This document shows positions 59,076 to 64,000 of a stretch of DNA of 64,000 nucleotides, piece after piece. The stretch spans positions 510,420 through 574,419 of the forward strand of contig JANPYM010000010.1 in assembly GCA_025890175.1 (NCBI GenBank), given 5' to 3'. Origin of the DNA: Ciborinia camelliae. Lineage: Eukaryota; Ascomycota; Leotiomycetes; Helotiales; Sclerotiniaceae. The notes beneath the pieces were generated by a model, which was not told the DNA's origin, searched no databases, and worked only from the letters and a program-made list of their open reading frames with translations. Position numbers and translations under genes: made by a program. Position 1 is the first letter of the stretch. Each line of letters opens with the position of its first letter.

Positions 59076-62000
59076 ATGAGTCTATCAGACACTGGCACAA
59101 AGTCGATTGGCCCTGAAGAACTAGCCATTGTTGGGCTGATGGAAGCTATCTTTAATCTTGCAGATAGTGGCACCCTATTTGTCACCAAACTCGACCAGTT
59201 GCGATCGCGAACAAAATTGCCATCTGTCATTCCAGGCCTGAGTAAACTTAAGCTCTTTATTACAAGTTGTTGGAAGATTGTTGGCTAATAAGCGGTACAG
59301 ATGCTCTTACTCCAGTGAAGGAAAAGGTTAGCTGGCTGGTGGGCATAATCAAAAGACATGTAAGACTATCCATGCATTCTTCAACTGTGAAGCTAGGGTC
59401 GACAATCAAATGGTCTCTCGGGCTTGGATGCCTTATGGCACTCTTCCATGGCTGGCTTCATAACCAATAACGGAATGGCTCTGTAGGCTTAGATGCCTCA
59501 TGATACTCTTCAGTATTTGAATGCGAACGGTATAATGGCCTCATTGTTGACATAGTGTCGATGATGTTGATTATTATCATTTTTGTATTTAGCAGCAACT
59601 AATTACCGGCAATAGGTCGAAAAAGAGACAATACAACATGCTAATGCAGAGAGTCGACAATCGGTCTCAAGTATCATTAAGATCTGTACTTTTCAGCTGA
59701 AATACTTGAGCAATCGAATATTTGTGGCCGCAGGATCACCAATATCCCAGAAGACAGCATTAATATCACTGTTTGGTAAGAAGAAGGATATCTTGGAACG
59801 AGTAAACTTTATCGACGTCCAAGCGAAAGATCTAACTCGACTACTCGATTATCTCAATAACGTTCGCCCAAGTCCTCGACCGGGACCGTCGATCTCAAAT
59901 CCCCCAACAAGCTTGGTTCCAAGAGTTCCATGCAATGACTTCGTTGGCAGAGATAAGATGTTGGAAGAATTACAAAGACAGATGAATACGACAGGCCAGG
60001 TTGCTCTAGATGGGCCTCCTGGAATTGGGTGAGAATGCATTTTCTGTTGTGTTTTTTTCTATAAACCAACTGACACCATGCATAGTAAGTCGGAGATTTG
60101 TCTTCAGTATGCTCGGAAACTCCAAGATAAAGCTCTGATGAAATGGATTTTCTGGGTCGATGGTAGAGACCCGACAAGCTCATTTGCAAACATTGCCAGA
60201 TATCTTGGTCTTGATCTTTCGAACCAAGAAAGCCCTGCCAGCGCGGTACTTCAATGGATAACCAAATCCAAAGATGAGTCACTCATAATCGTAGACGATG
60301 TCGACGATGTAGATTCTGTGGAACAATCATATTACACTTCCAAAAGACTTCTAGAAGCTCTCAAAGAGTCACACAGTGAAGTTTCCAAGCGAAATAAGTC
60401 AGAACCCTTAGGATTTGCGGTTGCGTCCCTCTCTCCGTCGTCACTCAAAAATATCTACTCACTAAGAACAACGAAAGTCACACCACAAAATCACCGTGGA
60501 AACCTCCTAATCTCATCGAAAGCGCTCATCGCACAAAATCAAACGATGTTTAAGAGACGCTTACCCGTGGAGACAGTTACTCCTTTGCCTATTCCAGAAG
60601 CTACCAAACTTTTACAGGACCTGATTCCAAAATCATTGCTATCTTCTAAAAGCGACTATGAAGTTATAATAAAACTGGTTGGTCAAATGCCTGGGTCTCT
60701 TAAACAAGCAGCAAGTAGGTGTTCCAAGCTTTTCGTGCCAAATAATTGCAATACCTGACTTCATTCTCAGAATATATTGAAGATACCAGCACGACGACCG
60801 GACAATATATTTCCGAGCTCAAAACCCAAAACTGCGACACACCCACAAGCTCTGATGACGACGCTCAAATTGCAGCAATAAGAATCTCGAAGACATTTTC
60901 CAGTAATAAAATGTTCAAATCACTTCTAAGTGTTCTACGCAGTGCACATGTTGAAAACGGTAAAATTATGAAGTCTGTGGATGCTCAACTTCTACAGTAT
61001 TCTTCTGATCTAGAGCGAGTTTGGTCGAAGCGGACAGCTCAGGGTACCCAGCCTGACAATACACTACCTGCTTTCATCAAAGAGCACCACAAAAGAATAT
61101 CTTGCTTACTAGTTCCGGGGGATCCTATTGAACAGACTGATCATTTTTCATTCGCGTCTCCCCGCCTCTCTCCAATCAACCCTCCAGATTCGGGTATCTC
61201 CCGAAAGTCTTCATTCTCAGTAAGAGGACTTTCTGGGAAGATGTCAAGGCAAAGCAGTATCACCGAACAGGAGAAGCAGATGCTAACTTCCAAAGTAACT
61301 TTGACAGATAGGGTGCGATGTGCCACGATTGATGAATCCAAAAACCTCGAAAGATTCTATTTCAACGAAGAGGCGTTTGGTCGATTTGTGATCAATGTAC
61401 TCCATGATTTGGATACACTTCATCGAACTGAACACGACTCACCGCTATTTTCCCAAGCTGAACATATATCGGAGCTAACATCTCTTGCAATCAAGGCGTG
61501 GAGTTCATTCTGTAGAACTACAACCGTTACATACCATGTGGAATGGGAACTTCTCCAAGTATTGGATAACGAATTTTATCCTGATCAACATCTATCCGCT
61601 ATTGCTGCAATAAGTGGAAGTGCTGACCTTGCCGAGATTATCTCTTGCGGAGAGTACATTTCGAAGTTTTGGAAACATGGGTCTCATTTGCTAGATGCAT
61701 TAGATGAGCCCAAATGTCAATGGGGTCGCCATGAAAATAGCAGTATGTGAATTTCTCTTGTTTGCTTCAATACCGCAAGGAAATGCTAACTTGTTGTAGC
61801 GAAAATCAATGATGGAACTATCATTGACATTTCCGAGTCAAAAAATGAGCTTGGCCGACCACATATACTCAAGGTGACAGTTCAAGGATCGGAAGAAGTC
61901 CAATCAGATATCGCTCAAACTCTAGCATGGTTGGCAGCTGCCGTTAGATACTCAAACCACAAGAACCTGCATGAATCTCGATCATCTATTGGTTTTTACC

Positions 62001-64000
62001 TTGAAGACGGTGCTTTAAATTGTACAATTAATTCCCTCCCACTTACGAGTTTGGTCAACTTCTGCAAAGAAAGCTCCTGCTGGCATGCTCTTTTTATGCA
62101 CAGCGTCCTGACGATTGGCTATCCACCATCCAAGCCAAGAGGATCTGGTCAAGGCCTAAGTATTCCATTTCATCTATTACGGGATCTAGCAAAAATCACC
62201 ATTCTTACCGACGGTTACAAAGGTTTCATCATACAAGGCTTTAAGTTTATTTTAGTTCCTGTTAAAGATCTCACCAAGGAGAGAGCTGAAGCCGGGCTCG
62301 GGTGCCCTCATGCAACAATTCAATGGCACCTCATTGATTATCGATCTTCCGACGTGTCGTCTGAGGCATTGCTTAATAAGGTTGATAGTGGAATACGATC
62401 AGTGGCCAAAAACGAGGCAATGTTAAAAAGCTTTATTGAACCGAGTAACCACGCATTCCTAGGTTGGTGTGGAAAGGTCAATATTCATGTGGGCACAGAT
62501 ACAAGGAATGTTCAAAACGGAGCTGTAAAATTTCAGACACCGGGAACAGATAGAGAATCTGGTTATGCACCCCCTTATAGAGATCCCCGGCAGGGATTCT
62601 TGCGATCAAATGCAAGAGATGCCGAGAGAGCGATCGCCTTCGCAAGTATATCTGCAACTGCAGGTGGCGGAGGGCATGGTGCTACAGGGGGTGCAGGAGC
62701 AGCTATTTCTGTGAGCGAAAGACGCGATGCTGCTGTTGTAGGCAGGTCTGATTCACTCAAGGAAACACTGCAGACTAGATCAAAGGATAATATTGTTCTC
62801 TATGATACGGAGACGCGGCGTGCATGGATGGTTCCCTATCTGAATGTTGTATTACATTTGGTACATCTCAGGGAACTTGCTACGACTTCCGATGGTGAAC
62901 ATTCGAAGGTCAAAATGCCATTCGCCGCTCAGCATGCAGGGGGTTCCGATGGCCCCGCTTGGGATGCCATCCAGCCGCATCTTGATCTGCTAGATACCGA
63001 AAACTTCAACAAGAAAAGACTCAACCGTTTGAACAATCACTTTACAGACAAGGAACTTAGGCTCAAAAATGCGTTGAGATTATCTGATCATTTGGAATAT
63101 TTGGTAAATACGATCGACGAGGCATTGAAAAAGAACGTTGCATTACGAAGCAAGGAGATGTCACTTTTTCACCATTCTAAGATTTATGGATTTGAAATGG
63201 AAGAATTATCCTACGCTGCCTCACTTGGGTATAAAGAACAGAAGCTCCATCATACTTCAGGGGGTTGGGCCAAGATGCGACGCAATAGAGAGCAAGTATT
63301 TTTCTGCTCAGGAATTGGGGATCTTATCACACCATTGATTACGCCAGAATCAAATTGTAGGCTCTGCATAAAGTAAGTTTCCTCCCATTGAGATCACTCA
63401 CACCTCGGGTCTGTCAGAGTGTCTGATATCCGACATTAAGAGATTCTTGATTCTTGAATGTAGTTGGAAAATTTAACCCATTTAGAACATTCAAATTATT
63501 TGCATCATTTAATCCATTTGAATGTTAAATGATGTTCAAATAGCTTTCACATATGTCGGGCATTCTGCCACCCCATCACCCCTTTTTACTCAAGCGTTGA
63601 AGTCCTGATCATATATTAATATTATTATTTCGCAGATGCCAATCAGTTCCAACAGGTATGGACTACCTCGTGGCACCAGTAAGCTGCCTCAGTACTTGTC
63701 AACACTCCAGGAAAACAAATCGCGACGAGGAATCTCATTTCAAGATCCAGATCAAAAACAGTCGATTTTATGAATGGAAAATCAGCGAAGAGCACTTTTC
63801 CAATCCATGTCCACATTACGATTCAGATGACTTGGATGAGATAGATCTTCAGCATCAAAAGACCATCCGTTTATCGAAATCACCACAGAAATCCAATCTC
63901 GAAGATTTCAGCCGTTACATGGACGGCGCCGTCATATTCGGTCAACGCGCGAGATCCGGACCCCTAAAATCATACGGTGCAAGTTTTAGAAAATGGATGA
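59076..64000 (+). CDS. NB-ARC/STAND (NLR-like) protein, 5' part, apparent frameshift
   Basis: Large signalling NTPase of the fungal NLR-like class, cut by the window end. The exons are 59076-59326, 59616-60028, 60086-60714, 60771-61742, 61800-63372 and 63636 to beyond 64000; most introns show CTGAC or CTAAC branch points. The N-terminal part is helical (IGPEELAIVGLMEAIF). The NB-ARC part has FVGRDKMLEELQ, Walker A GPPGIGKSEICLQYA (split by an intron inside the Gly codon), Walker B SLIIVDDVDDVD, a PLPIPEATKLLQDLI block and a GLPL-like VGQMPGSLKQAA. A Ser-rich linker follows. The C-terminal part has blocks seen in many large ascomycete accessory proteins: CWHALF, GLSIPFHLL, HATIQWHLI, HAFLGWCGKVNIHVGT and AWMVPYLNVVLHLVHLRE. 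Exon 1 needs a one-base shift near 59266 to join the sequence LLEDCW...PVKEK to the Met at 59076. A role in self/non-self recognition or defence is inferred from family. Confidence 0.8.
63373..63635 (+). other. Long intron of the NLR-like gene
   Basis: 263 nt with GTAAGT donor and CGCAG acceptor. It contains a perfect inverted pair CATCATTTAA / TTAAATGATG around a 12-nt loop near 63505-63536. The other long intron of this gene (59327-59615) contains two diverged copies of a GGCTTGGATGCCTTATGGCA-type segment. Confidence 0.6.

Overview
The window looks like nuclear DNA of a filamentous ascomycete, most likely a leotiomycete related to Sclerotinia/Botrytis (inference). The genes have short introns of about 44-125 nt, with a few longer ones, GT...AG borders and CTRAC-type branch points. 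The protein families are typical of Pezizomycotina. A very AT-rich block meets ordinary genic DNA abruptly, as expected in a genome shaped by repeat-induced point mutation (RIP).

Layout. 1-20150 is an AT isochore without intact genes. It holds decayed tandem repeats, long (TTTA)n and AT tracts, a 133-bp TA-flanked MITE (10073-10205), a solo-LTR-like element (8297-8457) and a RIP-damaged, internally deleted Copia-type LTR element (11561-15906) with 480-bp LTRs and matching 5-bp target duplications. From about 20150 the composition becomes normal and genes begin.

Genes in order: a proline-rich disordered protein (22244-23884, -); a secreted GMC oxidoreductase (25664-27787, -); a 650-bp fold-back element (28401-29050); an alpha/beta hydrolase with an SCP2-like N-terminal part (29377-30929, +); a second copy of the solo-LTR-like element (31182-31318); a CorA-like membrane protein pseudogene (32402-35629, +) interrupted by a 418-bp inverted-repeat element and also carrying an in-frame stop and a frameshift; a secreted repeat-tailed protein (37559-38737, -); the 18S rRNA pseudouridine methyltransferase EMG1/NEP1 (42706-43848, +); a disordered protein with one Gly/Ala-rich hydrophobic segment (47908-49494, +); a cysteine-containing secreted protein (52791-53622, +); two orphan genes (54425-55006 and about 56647-57243, +); and the 5' part of a large NB-ARC/STAND (NLR-like) gene (59076 to beyond 64000, +) with an apparent one-base frameshift in its first exon.

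The genes do not form an obvious pathway. EMG1 is housekeeping. The rest are secreted, membrane, disordered or self/non-self-recognition-type accessory genes in a repeat-rich region. The most noteworthy signals are the inverted-repeat element inside a phase-symmetric exon of the CorA-like gene, which could be spliced out whole as a composite intron; the unequal RIP damage of the two LTRs of one element; and near-identical short solo-LTR-like elements that stay undamaged even inside the AT isochore. No CRISPR, rRNA or convincing tRNA gene was seen.
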